From the NCBI GenBank assembly GCA_051453625.1, contig JBOZIK010000001.1:53866361-53930360 (forward strand): a stretch of 64,000 bases of DNA, written 5' to 3'. Of the stretch, positions 10,991 through 22,176 are shown piece after piece (within the stretch, counting starts at the first letter, position 1; every line of letters starts with the position of its first letter). The stretch is from Welwitschia mirabilis. Lineage: Eukaryota > Gnetophyta > Gnetopsida > Welwitschiales. The position numbers and the translations under genes are program-made. Below the pieces are notes generated by a model. The model searched no databases, was not told the origin of the DNA, and saw nothing but the letters and a program-made list of their open reading frames with translations.

Positions 10991-12571
10991 TGTTGTATTA
11001 TGTTTTGCCAATTAATGTTAAACTAATGTTTTCTATGAAGCAAATTTTGTGTATCTTGTGTAGAAAATATTAACCACTTACAAGTAAAATGCTGAAGCTA
11101 GGAATGTCACATTTTGATCATTAGAAACCTATTAAGTTCACTTACTCTCTTAAGGGATTGACTAAACTTTCAAGGGATCAACCACACCTAGAGCATACTC
11201 TTAAAACTGAACTAAATTCAGAGGGTTTGACTGGATTTCTAAGGGGTCAACTGGACCTATGAACCTAAGAACCAGTACTTCTAAACTAATTGTCAAGGGG
11301 CCGATTGAACCTATGAAGGGTCGACCAAATCTATGAACCTAAGAACCAGTACCTATGAACTAATTATCAAGGGGTTTATCAAATCTTTAAAGGGTTGACT
11401 AGACCTGAGCACTGTACACCTGATATTCTTAAGTCGATCATCAAGGGATCAACCGAACACTTAAGGAATTGACTGAACCTGATGTAGAAAATTGGAATGA
11501 ATTTTTATTAGGACAAGCAGGTAACTAGACAGATATATGAGCAAGCAGATGAGGGGTCTACCAGACCCTGAGGGGTCAATTGGACATGGAGCCATAATAA
11601 ACTAGGACAATCAAAATATTTAATTGAGTGAGCTATTTAAATCACGGCATCAGGAGGGGTCGATCAGACATTTGAAAGATTGACTGACCGAAATAGAAAT
11701 GAAAGTTTATATCTGTTATGTATCCATTTTATAGCCATTTACAGTCATTAGAAGTGCATTTTACTTGTAATAAACTCTAAAATCCTTTCATTATAAATAG
11801 CTAAGAGAGCGATCACTAGAAAAACTTTTTGATTCTTGACTAAGGAACTAAAACTTGTGTTTTTCACTATAGCATCTTATCATTGTATTCCTGACCAAGG
11901 ATGATCCATCATTTGTTGTATCTGTACATTCATGATCAGATATTGTACTTCATTTTTGTAGCATCTACAGGAGAAGAGCTCCATTATAATCATTGTACTG
12001 AAGAACGAGTGATATCAATACACCAAAACAGTTTATCATCACTATTTCACATTGTAAAAGGTTAAGACTTAGCCTATAAAAGTTCATTAAAATGTTGATA
12101 TTTAGCTTACAAAAGTCTTTTAAAAGGTTGATACTTCGCCTATAAAATTCCATTGAAAAGGTTAAGACTTACCTATAAAGTCCATGTGTAAAGGTTACAG
12201 GTGAACCTGTAATACCTAGAAGAGTTAATGAAGATTAGAATCAAGATTGGTAAAAAGCTAATCATCGAAAGTGGAGTAAGGAATTTTTTGAACCACTATA
12301 AAACTTGTGTGTATCTGATTGACATTTTATGTGTTTTGTTAATTTCATTTTTCTAAATACTTTTAGTTTTTATTTTTATGCATGAGCTTGTTAGCAATTT
12401 ATTTCAAGAAAATTTTTGTTATATCGTAAGTTTATTTAGATATATTTTTTTTTTAAGAACCTATTCATCACCCCCCTCCCACCCCCTCCCAACCCCACCC
12501 CCCCCCCTCCCCCCCACCACCACCCACCCCATCCCCGCTCGCCCCCTCGCCCCCTTTTGGGTTCTCAATCC
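10991..12571 (+). repeat. 3' LTR of copia element
   Basis: Begins TGTTGTATTATG and is collinear with the 5' LTR up to the C-rich end, where a tract of about 90 bases (12470-12560) has expanded. The terminal CA has decayed. Confidence 0.87.
12470..12560 (+). repeat. Expanded poly-C tract in 3' LTR
   Basis: C-rich low complexity (C runs with CCACC and CTCGC interruptions) at the position where the 5' LTR has only ATTCAACGCCCTAGG. It accounts for the proline-rich open frame here, which is not a gene. Confidence 0.9.
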
Positions 12572-12576
12572 TAAAT

Positions 12577-13830
12577 GTGCTAAGAGTGATCTATTCTTTA
12601 AAATTTTATTGTGTTAAATACTTCTGGCTCAAACCATTATGATAATTTTATAGAATGTAAAAATCATTTCCCCTTGGAATTTTTGCAAATGTGCTTTTTA
12701 TCTCCTACTTAATAGAATTTAAATAGAGAATTGTTAAATTGGGATGATATGAATGATTAACTATGAATGACAAATTNNNNNNNNNNATTCACTTTAGAAT
12801 CTGTCTAAAACTTTTATAAGAATTTAAGATTTGATGATAATAAAACTGATGACCCTCTCTTTCTCTTTCTTTTATACATATTTATTAAGAGGATAACAAA
12901 ACCTTGAGCTTGTCGAAACTAATGAAAACTGATGTTGACATAAATTTTAATTATTACTAAAATTTCTTTTTTTATATAATTATACATTTTAGATGGTATT
13001 AGATATTTTTATTTTAGTAAGTGAGTTAATGTATTAGCTAGTTAATAGGTTAGTTAGTTAGTATGTTAGTAGGTTAGCATATATATTACATTATTGTGCT
13101 ACAAGTAGAAAATGCCATTTGTCATGATGAGAAAAGAGAAGGATGAGGTGGTGGAAATGTAATAACAACCTCAATCATAAACCTATCCTTAAGGAGGAAA
13201 GAAAGGAAATGGTAAAAAAGAAAAGGGTATAAGGAGAAAATCACCACAAAAAGAAGGAATCTTTTTGGCAAAAAGACTAGCAATAGTACTAAGAAATAAG
13301 GTCAAAAAGGGAAGCTTCAATCATTGCAAAAAGCACACAATGAAATATCTCATGTTCTAGTGTTTTCTGTAAAGGAAAAAACAAACTCATCAGTACATCT
13401 CTGCATAACATTTTGGTACTTCAATATAAAGCTATAAAGCTAACATTTCGAGTGTCATTATATGCATGTTTTATTACTTGAAAAAGTAATATTATCTTCT
13501 ACCTACTCCTATTTTTGTATGTGAATACAAATTAGTATAATTAGTAATGTTCAGTATTTCATCTAATTTCTATAATATTTTTTCTATTTTCTTAACTCCC
13601 TCTAATGTAATATATGTAAATAGCAAACTTCATTAACTATAAACTAACTTGACTAATTCAAGTAACTTCATCATGATATTATCATGATGATATATTTTGA
13701 ACTAAAATAGTTAAAGTACTAAAAATATGAACTAGTTATTTAGTAAACTTTTGATTTTTATTTAATGGTTTAAAATTATTTTAGGTTAACAACATCATAG
13801 TTTTCTACATTTTCTAGCATAGTTTCCTAA
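12577..13830 (+). repeat. Repeat F, copy 1, right part
   Basis: Resumes F after the copia insertion. Inverted homologue of 43735-42740 and then 33528-33420. Shared landmarks are GTGCTAAGAG (12577), an AAACCTTGAGCTT block near 12900, a GTTAGTATGTTAGTAGG block near 13060, AAATGCCATTT near 13110, ATCATGATATTATCATGATG near 13670, and ATTTAGTAA followed by TAGGTTAACA near 13740-13790. A 10-N gap lies at 12777-12786. No clear gene; a Lys-rich, coding-like stretch at 13110-13330 is shared by both copies but carries stops. Confidence 0.78.
12777..12786. other. Assembly gap (10 N)
   Basis: Short placeholder gap within repeat F. Confidence 0.99.
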
Positions 13831-13839
13831 TATTTTTGC

Positions 13840-15293
13840 ATTTGTTTCACCACATAAGATTTCATCATTTGCTAAGGTATTATGTCTAGTTCATCAGATT
13901 TCGATATGTAATCTTGCATAATGAGATTTTTGAACTTAATTTGTGTTCTTATAATTAATGTTTATCTTAGCTAATTTGGCTCACAATTTATAGTGGTTCA
14001 CCTACCTTGTTAAGAACTAACAACACTAAGTAAGGGGCTATGTTGCAATGCCAAACTAGAGTTATTTGATGGGATATTTTGGGTATATTTGTAGGACATT
14101 TAGATAGGTTTAAGTAGAAATAGATAATTATTAAGAGTCAAGGAGAAAATCATAGAAATGCAAAATTAATAGCACATTTGGAGGTATTTTGGATAAATTC
14201 TAATGCTTCACATTCTGGGAAGGAATTTGATGATCAGAGAAGATGATTTAACTCAGTAAAAAAAGCTTAGAAGTTTATCATCCTCTTCATCATCTAGATG
14301 GTGAACTAGATGACATAATATATAAGCTAATAAGGATGCTGACTAAACCAAACATAAAAGTTGATATGGAATCTCTCTTGACATGTCATCGTCGTCTCCA
14401 TCATCCAAGTGATAGTCAAGATAATAACTATTGTTAGTCGATGCATGAAACTTAAACTAACTATGTAATGTATCATACACATCCCTTGTGCACTGCTAAG
14501 ATTTAATCAAGTCATTATGATTGTTTATTTTTAAGATGTTTACTATAATAAAAACATCCTCATTCTTTGCTCTAATTTTCATTTTTTTTTTACATTGAAA
14601 ATTCTCATGACAAAAGATCAAAGAGTAAGAGATCCATCCATTATTACTGAGAGAAGTATTCCTTTGTGTTGAGTCCTTAATTAAGGTGTCATTTCTTTAT
14701 AACAAGATGTTGGTTCAACTTTAATGAAATAATTTTCTTTATTTCATTTTATGTGCATCTCCTGTATGGTTTATATTAGTTATAATTTCGTGATAGCCTC
14801 ATAGTTGATATAGATCATGAAGGTAACCTATGTTAACATTGAAATGGTTAGAGTACTTGCATTGCATTTTATTTTACATTACATAGCTTAATCCTTGCAT
14901 GTTTTCCATATTCTGTTCAATGTACTTGATAGCTTAGGTTGATTATGGTTAGTGAGAGTTTCCTTGATTGATTTAAGTTATGCAAGGTTGATCTTTGTGA
15001 CAGGAATATTTGATACTCAAAGAGATATTTCATTTAGAGTAGTTTGCATTTGCATTGAATTTGCATTTCTCTTACATTGTTTTATGCATTGTTCTTTATT
15101 TTTATGAACCTAAACATAAAATTCCAAAAATACTTCATTTGAAATTAATTCTCTTTCTTCTCTCTTAGTGTCTTTTACTGATTATGACATTCGGGTTCAC
15201 TTCCCTCTATACTAGAGTGTGTGTTTTGCAAATATTTGTGATTTGTAGGATTTGCCTAAGAATGTAATGATTACATAAATATGCACTACAACA
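13840..15293 (+). mobile_element. 3' fragment of gypsy-type LTR element (same family as 33529-42739)
   Basis: About 200 bases of internal sequence end in a purine tract (AAGTAAGGGGCTA), then an LTR begins TGTTGCAATGCC at 14041 and ends CAACA at 15293. The LTR aligns with those at 33529-34705 and 41510-42739, sharing TTTGGAGG, CATCATC, 'TAGCTTAGGTT' and 'CATAAATATGCAC' landmarks. The rest of the element is missing, so this is a truncated copy. Confidence 0.8.
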
Positions 15294-15793
15294 TAGTTTT
15301 ACATAAAGTCCATCCAACTTGTCATTAATCGATCTTGTCATTGTCATTCATATGTCCATATTACTTTTACACAAAGTCTATCCAACTTCTCATTGATCAA
15401 TGTTATCAACCAAAAAGAGCTTTCTTTACCTTATGGGTAAAATGATGTGGATGATCTTTACTAATTATATTAAGAACCTTTGGTACATTTTTTATTTGTA
15501 AGTAGAATCCTCTTCTTTCTTCTTAATCTAGTATTTTTCAAGCAAGTTTATGTTTCCAAAATTTCTTTTCAGTCTTTTATCCTCTTGAGAGTGAAGTTCA
15601 ACCTTCGATCTTGGAGATTGGAGCTTAAATCTTGGTAGCTTGAAGATAGGATCTTGGAGCTTAGGACTTTATCAATCATTTTCAAGGATCACCAATCTTT
15701 TTCCCTCTAAATATATTCTTGTCTTCTAAGAATTTTAGTTTCATTTCTTACATTAAGCCTATGCATATGATTATAGTAATAATTTAGTATTAA
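15294..15793. other. Unassigned AT-rich sequence with short tandem duplication
   Basis: No gene. A block of about 40 bases (AAAGTCCATCCAACTTGTC near 15305) recurs with changes near 15371. Repeated GATCTTGGAG-type words occur at 15615-15670. Confidence 0.55.
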
Positions 15794-18153
15794 TGTTATA
15801 CCTCCCATTGTCTAAGACTAATATCAGAAAGATATTTGAGGGACCTCTTTACATTCTTAGTTTATGGGGCTACCAATGGATATTTTTCCCTCCCATTGGT
15901 ATAGACTAAGATGAGGGAGAGAGTTGAGGAGCCTCTTAACATGCTTAGCTTTTATGTGTCTAATAAATAGTTTGGCTAAGTGACTATGGGGTTTACTATA
16001 ATTTTGGGTACCTATGTTATTTTATATTATCTTATTATTAAAATAAATTTTTTATTATTTTGACATTAGAGTTCTTGTTAGGATGAATGATTCTAATCCT
16101 CAAAGTCTATTTAGGCTATGCACTTTTAGTTAGAAAATCCTAAGGCTCACATTATTTCGTGCATTATTTATTATGATAAGTTAAGTTTCTATTGTTTATA
16201 CTTATGTTTTATAAACTTAATTTATTATGAGTTTTGAGTTAAGTTATTAATTTTATTCTCTATAAATTAGTATAAGTTCTCTTGTCCTTAGTTTAGCTAA
16301 AGTTTACTTTCTCCCAAAAGTGAAGCTTAACTTAAGAAAGTCATAATTCATTTAATACTAAGTAAATTTTTTTATATAAGGTTATAATCATATTAGAAAT
16401 TTAAAAGTTTTAAAATATTAATTTTTCTAATAGTATAATAATTTTTAAAATTTATTTTATGAAAATAACTTAATAATTACAAGCAAAAAATACTAAGCAA
16501 AAAGTCTTAGTTTTTGAATTAATAAACAGTTTTAAATAATAATTAAATATTTTAACCTATAGATAATTTAACAAGATTTATGAAAAATATTTACTCATTT
16601 AAAAAATCTAAGTAGATTAAACATGATAACCATTTTTAGGGAAGGGTATTATTTTAACAACTCCAAAATTTAGACAGTTTTTATAGCCAAGTTTAGCCCT
16701 ATAAAATGAGTCTGTACTAATTTAAATTTAATGAAATTAATTTTTAGGGATAGTATGATGAGGCTAGTTTAAGAAAAGTAAGTACACTTTATTTTTACAT
16801 TTTTAAATAATTAATTAAAATTTTTTTAGTTCTAATACTCTTTAAAACCTAAGAAAAATTATAAATAATTTTAATAATTATAGAAAACTATTTAATCCAA
16901 GCACTAAATTATTTTAAATACTATATATGATTTTTAGCTAAGTTAAATATTTTTCAATTATGTTTATATATTATTTATTAATATCTAGGCCCTTAGTCTC
17001 GCCTTTCAAGCATATACACAAGGGTTGTCTACTTAATAATTCTAAAGATGTGTAGTCCAATCACTTAACTATGTAACTTTATTTTGATATAAATACTTAG
17101 AACTTATAAAAGGGTTTAGAAGTTGGCTCAGTTCCATAAATGGAGCATGTTTTCTACAATAGAACTTGCATATGTTAATGTGCCTTATTTGGAAGGAATT
17201 ACTATAGTGTAGAAGAACAAAGGGATTTTTATTTCATTTATTTTCATTATTATGCCTTGAAAATAAATGAGTTTTCTTCTATGTAAAATCAAAATGATGC
17301 TTATATACCCCCCTTTTTTTTCCCTTTTTTCCCCTTGTATGACTATTTTCATAAAATAAACTCAATGATGATTAGAATTATTTCCACTAGGTAAAAAATC
17401 CAGTAAATATCAACATAATCATATGCTTGCATTTGTATGGTTATTCGTTCAACTAAACCAAGATAATCTTAATAATTATTCATCCCCATACTTGGATATC
17501 ATTAACAAGGTGAGTTGCATTATACTTTTATTTATAAACCCTTTTGGAAGTTGATTTAATTACCACTCTCCTGGCCTTCCGATGCATGGACCTAGTCCAA
17601 CTTAATCTTTCAAGCCCTTCCTAAGATGCTTCAAGGAAGCGGGGGTCATTTATAAGCATGCATCCACCTCAGGTACCATATGTCAGCTATATTTGGGGTA
17701 TGTTAAGGTGAAGTCTAAGCCTATAGAGTTGAGCCCAACTGTGTTTGTATACTTTAGAACCTGAAATAGAACCAACTCATGTTTAGAGGGTGGTCAGATA
17801 TGAAGTTAAAATGCCATTAATAAGAGTTGCAACCTCATATTGTCTTGGTTAGGTACTATCCTAAAACCTATTCGTTGTATGTGATAAAACAAGATACCAT
17901 CCCATAAACTTTATACAAGATATCTTTGTGTAAAAAAAACAAAAGTTAGGAATAAATATAGAACACAATTTTGACATTGTTATTATATGCAAACCAAAAG
18001 GGTCTATAGTTAAGTAGTAATTATGTTATTTTAAATCTTATAAGTTTTAATAAGGTCTAAATAGAAATTGACTCTACGTTCCATTGTGCATGTTTGTTAA
18101 TAATGTTTAAAAATTTTATACATAATTAGGGTAATTAAAGTCAAGGTGTTACA
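15794..18153 (+). repeat. Long LTR-like repeat, copy B
   Basis: Starts TGTTATACC and ends GGTGTTACA, an imperfect terminal inverted repeat of the TGTAACACC/GGTGTTACA kind seen in plant LTRs. Collinear with copy A at 1-2495 in the same orientation. No polypurine tract precedes it and no 5-bp target duplication is visible (ATTAA against GGTTC). An internal duplication of about 90 bases lies at its start (CCTCCCATTG near 15802 and again near 15891). No coding capacity. Confidence 0.6.
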
Positions 18154-18900
18154 GGTTCGAAAGCCAGTCATCTTCTTCAGCATCACACTTTATGTAAGGG
18201 ACTCACAATCTTGTCTAAGATATAGTTCATAAAAAAAGAAGTCCTTTGGATTCAATCCAAATAGGTAAGGTAGCACCAAAAGATTCATCATACATAAAAT
18301 TATTAGTTAATTGATTCAAAACTAGAAAAGTCTCATTCACAGGCTTATAGGATTGGGATAAAACTTTACCACATGGATCTACAATCTCAAATTGAAAAGT
18401 GTAAAAACCATGCTTCATGGCTTGCATGAGAAGACATCAAATACCCACAACTCCCAAGCTAGCAACAGCCATTTAATCAATTCAAAAAAAAAAAAAAAGG
18501 AGACTTACTAGTAAAATACCCTATAGTGAAATAAGCATACAATTCATCCATCATTCACTCAAACATATCAAGTGTAAAGTTATACATATCTCTCTTACCT
18601 CTGCAATTGCTTGTGAACCAATTTTCATACTTTGCAGTCCATTGTTTCTCTCCTAACAAGATCATCGTTTCTAGAGCTTCATATGCAAGATTCTATTTTC
18701 ATTTTATGTCTTATTAAATGAGGTGTATAAGTAAAATGCACGCCTCAAGTTTGACATGTGCATGTCATATGTCATTACCCAAACGCGCACGATACATAAA
18801 TTTAATAAAATGGAAAACTGTTTAGCTTCTTCGTTTTTATAACGTATGCATATGCAAGATTCTAGTTTTGAAAGTTACAAGGAAGACAAGTAAAACCAGG
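18154..18900. other. Laccase 5' flank, distal part; possible gene fragment
   Basis: AT-rich and mostly featureless. On the - strand, 18427-18227 encodes a 66-residue open frame (starts MQAMKHGFYTFQFEIVDP) that reads like real protein, but I recognise no family and see no continuation. A 16-base word, CATATGCAAGATTCTA, occurs near 18682 and 18848. Confidence 0.35.
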
Positions 18901-19295
18901 AAGACAAGAATGTAACGTTGTTGTCGGCAGTCGGGCGATTGGTGTATTGACTAAATTGCATTGAAAGAATGAAGGGCCGCAAAAACATCAAACCCCGTAG
19001 CCCGTCATCTCAGCCAGCCGAGCAAAAATATCAACCGCAGAAATATCAGCGGTCCAACAGACTCCAGGTTTCCGAGGGTCGCTAAGCGCCATAGCCCGTC
19101 ATTTCAGCCAGCCCAACAACCCTTCCAATTTCGCTCGCTGGGGTCAACATACCACCAAACTCCTGCCCCAAACTGTAGGACATTTCCAGAGCTTTCAATA
19201 ACGCTCTTCATTCCAATAAATGCAAGTATTTCGCATGTATTTACACCTGCAAGCTGCCGCGCAAAGAAAGCGCGAGCCGCCGTCGTCATCCAGGC
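18900..19295 (+). promoter_or_regulatory. Laccase promoter/5' UTR region
   Basis: Sharp rise in GC and CpG content compared with the repeats on both sides, suggesting an unmethylated gene island. A 22-bp direct repeat with one mismatch (TAGCCCGTCATCTCAGCCAG... at 18998-19019 and 19092-19113) could be a duplicated regulatory element. ACCAAAC at 19154-19160 fits the SMRE/AC-element consensus bound by secondary-wall MYB factors. No convincing TATA box was identified, so the transcription start is not placed. Confidence 0.5.
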
Positions 19296-21391
19296 ATGGA
19301 TTTCTCGTTCGCAACGGTGTTGATTGCAGCACTACTACTCCAGTTTTTCGTCGCAGCAGGCGTCCTTGGCGCCGTTCGGAAGTACCATTGGACTGTAAGT
19401 CTCATTTCATTTCGTTGCTAGGAGGAATTAAAGCTTATTTCGTCTAATTTCATTTTTCCTTCAATTCTGAATTTCCTGTTTGCGCAGCTCACCCAAACCA
19501 ACATCACGAGGCTCTGCAAAACTCAAGAAGCGGTTACTGTGAATGGCATGTTTCCCGGACCGACGATCACCGTCCGCAACGGGGACGTCGTAATTGTTAA
19601 TGTCTTCAACGCCGCCAAATACAACACCACTCTACACTGGTGTGGCCACTCATTCTTGCCTCCGCTCGGCACACTTCAGAACCATAAGTGATAAATGGCC
19701 TAATCTTTCTGCTTCAAATTGTGCAGGCACGGTGTTAAGCAGCATCGGAATCCCTGGGCGGACGGACCGGCTTATGTGACGCAGTGTCCAATTTCGCCTG
19801 GACAAAACTTCACCTACAAATTCAAGATCAAAGGGCAGCAAGGCACTCTCTTATGGCACGCTCATTACTCTTGGCTGAGAGCCACTGTTCACGGTGCTTT
19901 CATCATCCTCCCAAAGAAATCGCAGGGCTTTCCATATCCATATCCCTCTCGCCAAGAAATCATCATTCTCGGTATGTAGAAGGAAGGGCAGGAAAGAGTA
20001 CACATGGTGCCGTTGGCTCCATTCTGCAACAAGTTTCTGAGATATTTTGTTATCGACTGTTCCAGGAGAATGGTGGAATGCCGATCCAGCGTCACTTGCA
20101 CAACATATGAGTGTCACTGGCGACGCTCCAGTGCTTTCCAATGTTCTTCTCATCAACGGTCAACCGGGAGACACGAACCCCTGCTCGGCTGCCGGTAACT
20201 TCTTCCCGTCCTCATGACATATAAACTTCCAACAGGTTTTGTATTGATATTCTGTTAGCTGCAGAAATGACGCGCGTAACGGTTAGAAAAGGGGAGAAGA
20301 TGTTGCTGAGAATAGTGAATGCGGCTTTGAACACAATGATGTTCATGGGAATTGCAAAGCACAAGATGAGAGTGGTGGCGATCGATGCGCTCTACACAAA
20401 ACCCTTCGAGACGGACTACATCGTTGCAGATCCAGGCCAGACCATCGATGTCCTCCTCACTGCAGAGGGCGACTGCGGAAACTCATACTACATGGTAGCC
20501 CATGCATATTGGAGCAGGCACGATAACACCTTCGAAAATACAACGGCAACCGCTCTCTTTCACTACTCTTGCGTCTCCGAAAACATATCGCATCCACAGA
20601 CGCTTCTTGCGGCTCTCCCTGAAGCCCACGATGAACTTAAAGGAGAGCACTTCTTCCGCTCTTTGCGCAGTCTCGACTCTGCAGAGTATCCGTCGACTGT
20701 TCCGCAAGATCCGATGGACGAAAATCTCTTATATGTCGAAATGCCCGGCCTGATTCCCTGCGATCCCAACATAACGTGCGGGGGCATTGCAGGAGAAAGA
20801 ATTTTCGCGGCCATAAACAACGTATCATTTGACTTGCCAGAGGTATCGATACTGGAGGCTTATTATTTTGGCGTCCCGGGGGTTTTCGCGACGGATTTTC
20901 CAGATGCTCCAGCAGTGAAATTCAACTACACTGATACAAGCACTGATGTTTTGCCGACGGAGGTGGCGACGAAAGTAAAGTTGCTCAAGTTCAATGCGAG
21001 TGTGCAATTGGTTGTGCAGGCGAGTGGCATCTTCGGAGGAGAAAGCCACAACTTCCACCTTCACGGCCACGATTTCTACGTTGTGGGTCGAGGGTATGGA
21101 AATTTTGATGCGCAGAAGGACCCGAAGAGCTTCAATTTGGTTGATCCGCCGCGACAGAACACTTTCAACCTGCCATTGAATGGGTGGGCTGCCATCCGAT
21201 TCTTAGCGGAGAATCCTGGGGTGTGGTTTTTTCACTGTCATCTGGACTACCACATGTCGATCGGGATGAGCATGGCCTTCATCACTTTGGACGGAAGGGC
21301 CCGGGGGCAGCGGATGTTGCCTCCCCCAAAGGATTTCCCAATGTGTCGGCGAATCAAGGAAACTGGCAACGCTGTCACGTATCTGCTTTAG
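19296..21391 (+). CDS. Laccase (secreted multicopper oxidase), 5 exons
   Basis: Exons 19296-19394, 19488-19639, 19727-19971, 20066-20194 and 20265-21391 join to 583 residues plus stop. All introns are GT-AG and short (93, 87, 94 and 70 bases). The middle exons of 152, 245 and 129 nt match the conserved plant laccase structure, but the usual last intron is absent, so exon 5 is a fused terminal exon. A hydrophobic signal peptide spans about residues 1-26. Copper ligands: HWHG (H83, H85), WHAH (H128, H130), HNFHLH (H470, H473, H475), HCHLDYH (H532, C533, H534, H538). The residue at the axial position of the T1 site is Met543, where many plant laccases have Leu. Expected role: oxidation of phenols/monolignols with O2 in the cell wall. 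The C-terminus extends 14 residues beyond the usual PPP..D.P.C end. No disrupting mutation seen. I cannot assign a numbered subfamily. Confidence 0.95.
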
Positions 21392-21456
21392 GATACGCAC
21401 TCAGCTTTAGGATAAGCATTCAATGGAGCAACGACACATGAGTAAAGCAAATAGGC

Positions 21457-21462
21457 AATAAA
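21457..21462 (+). terminator. Polyadenylation signal of laccase
   Basis: AATAAA lies 66 bases after the laccase stop codon, in the position expected for a near-upstream poly(A) element. Confidence 0.7.
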
Positions 21463-21539
21463 AGCCCACTAAAGATAATGAGTTGGTACCTTGTAACCTT
21501 CTATAGTGGGCTGTGGTATATTTATTAGTTTAGATTTAT

Positions 21540-21775
21540 ATTTTATATATATTTAATACTTAATTAAAAAATATTAATTTCTATTGTATTTCGAACAAGA
21601 GTATAAACATTAATTTAACTGTATTTCGTCCTTAATACTTAACTAAGAGATCAATTTCTATCGCCTTTGAATGAGAGTATAAGCATTAACCTGACTGCAT
21701 TTGGTCTACATATTAGTGTGAACTTTAACCACAATCAAAGTTGCTTTACCTTTGGTCAATGTGGACTTTGGTTGA
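21540..21775 (+). repeat. Left arm of long inverted repeat around the Penelope element
   Basis: Two diverged units (near 21555 and 21635) with ATACTTAA...ATTTCTAT, GAGTATAA.CATTAA and GCATTTGGTCTACATATTAG words. The second unit is the reverse complement of 26475-26340 along about 140 bases. Confidence 0.75.
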
Positions 21776-21935
21776 AGGTTTAGGGTTTAGTGTTTAGAAC
21801 TTTAGATTTTAAAATTTAAGTTTTTAAATTTTAGGACTTTAGATTTTAGATTTTAGGTTTTAGACTTTAGATTTTAGGTATTTTTGATTTCAAGAATTCA
21901 GATTTTAGGACTTCAGATTTTAGATTTAGATTTTA
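21776..21935 (+). repeat. Degenerate telomere-like repeat tract
   Basis: GGTTTAGGGTTTAG at 21778 is followed by some 150 bases of TTTAGATTTTAGGTTTTAG-like units, i.e. decayed plant telomere repeats with the G-rich strand on +. It abuts the 3' end of the - strand Penelope element. This is the orientation expected if reverse transcription had been primed from a telomeric G-strand 3' end. Confidence 0.75.
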
Positions 21936-22175
21936 GGCTAAGGTTGCTAGCAGTTGGAAACCTCTATAAAAGTTAAGAAAGACAAGAAAAAATGCTCAGA
22001 AAAATGAATGTATTAACACAACAGAAACACTTTTGCAAAATTTGCACATGCTCATCAGCTATTTTGGCTTTGTACATCGAATACAGAGCATAAGTTATGG
22101 ATTTATACCATGGGTGGACAAACACTTGTCACTTCTAACTAAAATTAATAAAACTAATATTAATTTAAAACTATA
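21901..22175 (-). repeat. 3' pseudo-LTR of Penelope-like element
   Basis: Direct repeat of 25570-25830: shared GGCTAAGG.TGCT, GAAACCTCTATAAAA, ATGCTCAGAAAAATGAATG, CAGCTATTTTGGCTTTGTAC and AATAAAACTAAT words in the same order and orientation. Confidence 0.88.
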
Positions 22176-22176
22176 C

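Larger units (their letters stand above)
5236..12576 (+). mobile_element. Chimeric, decayed Ty1/copia LTR retrotransposon
   Basis: Two long direct repeats (5236-6627 and 10991-12571) flank an internal region with an initiator-tRNA-Met-type primer site, copia gag-protease remnants and a second unrelated open frame. Reverse transcriptase, RNase H and most of integrase are absent, so the element was non-autonomous or internally deleted. The inverted F copy shows the empty site: TGAAT followed by GTGCTAAGAG. Here the left flank is TGAAC (5231-5235) and the right flank is TAAAT (12572-12576) before GTGCTAAGAG, consistent with a 5-bp target duplication in which each side has since mutated once. Confidence 0.88.

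Noticed and set aside
12378-12617. 79-residue proline-rich open frame
   Set aside because: It is the poly-C tract and end of the copia 3' LTR.
18227-18427. 66-residue - strand open frame as a gene
   Set aside because: Protein-like, but no family, no supporting exons and no promoter seen; kept only as a possible fragment.
19104-21441. Many open frames on both strands over the laccase
   Set aside because: Shadows of the GC-rich laccase exons; spliced exons explain the region fully.
21776-21935. A true internal telomere array
   Set aside because: Only the first units are exact TTTAGGG; the rest is degenerate, so it is called telomere-like.
22040-22075. Hammerhead ribozyme in the Penelope pseudo-LTR (CTGATGAG on - near 22058)
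   Set aside because: Penelope-like elements can carry hammerheads, but no GAAA core follows at a workable distance and the second pseudo-LTR has CTGATAG at this place.
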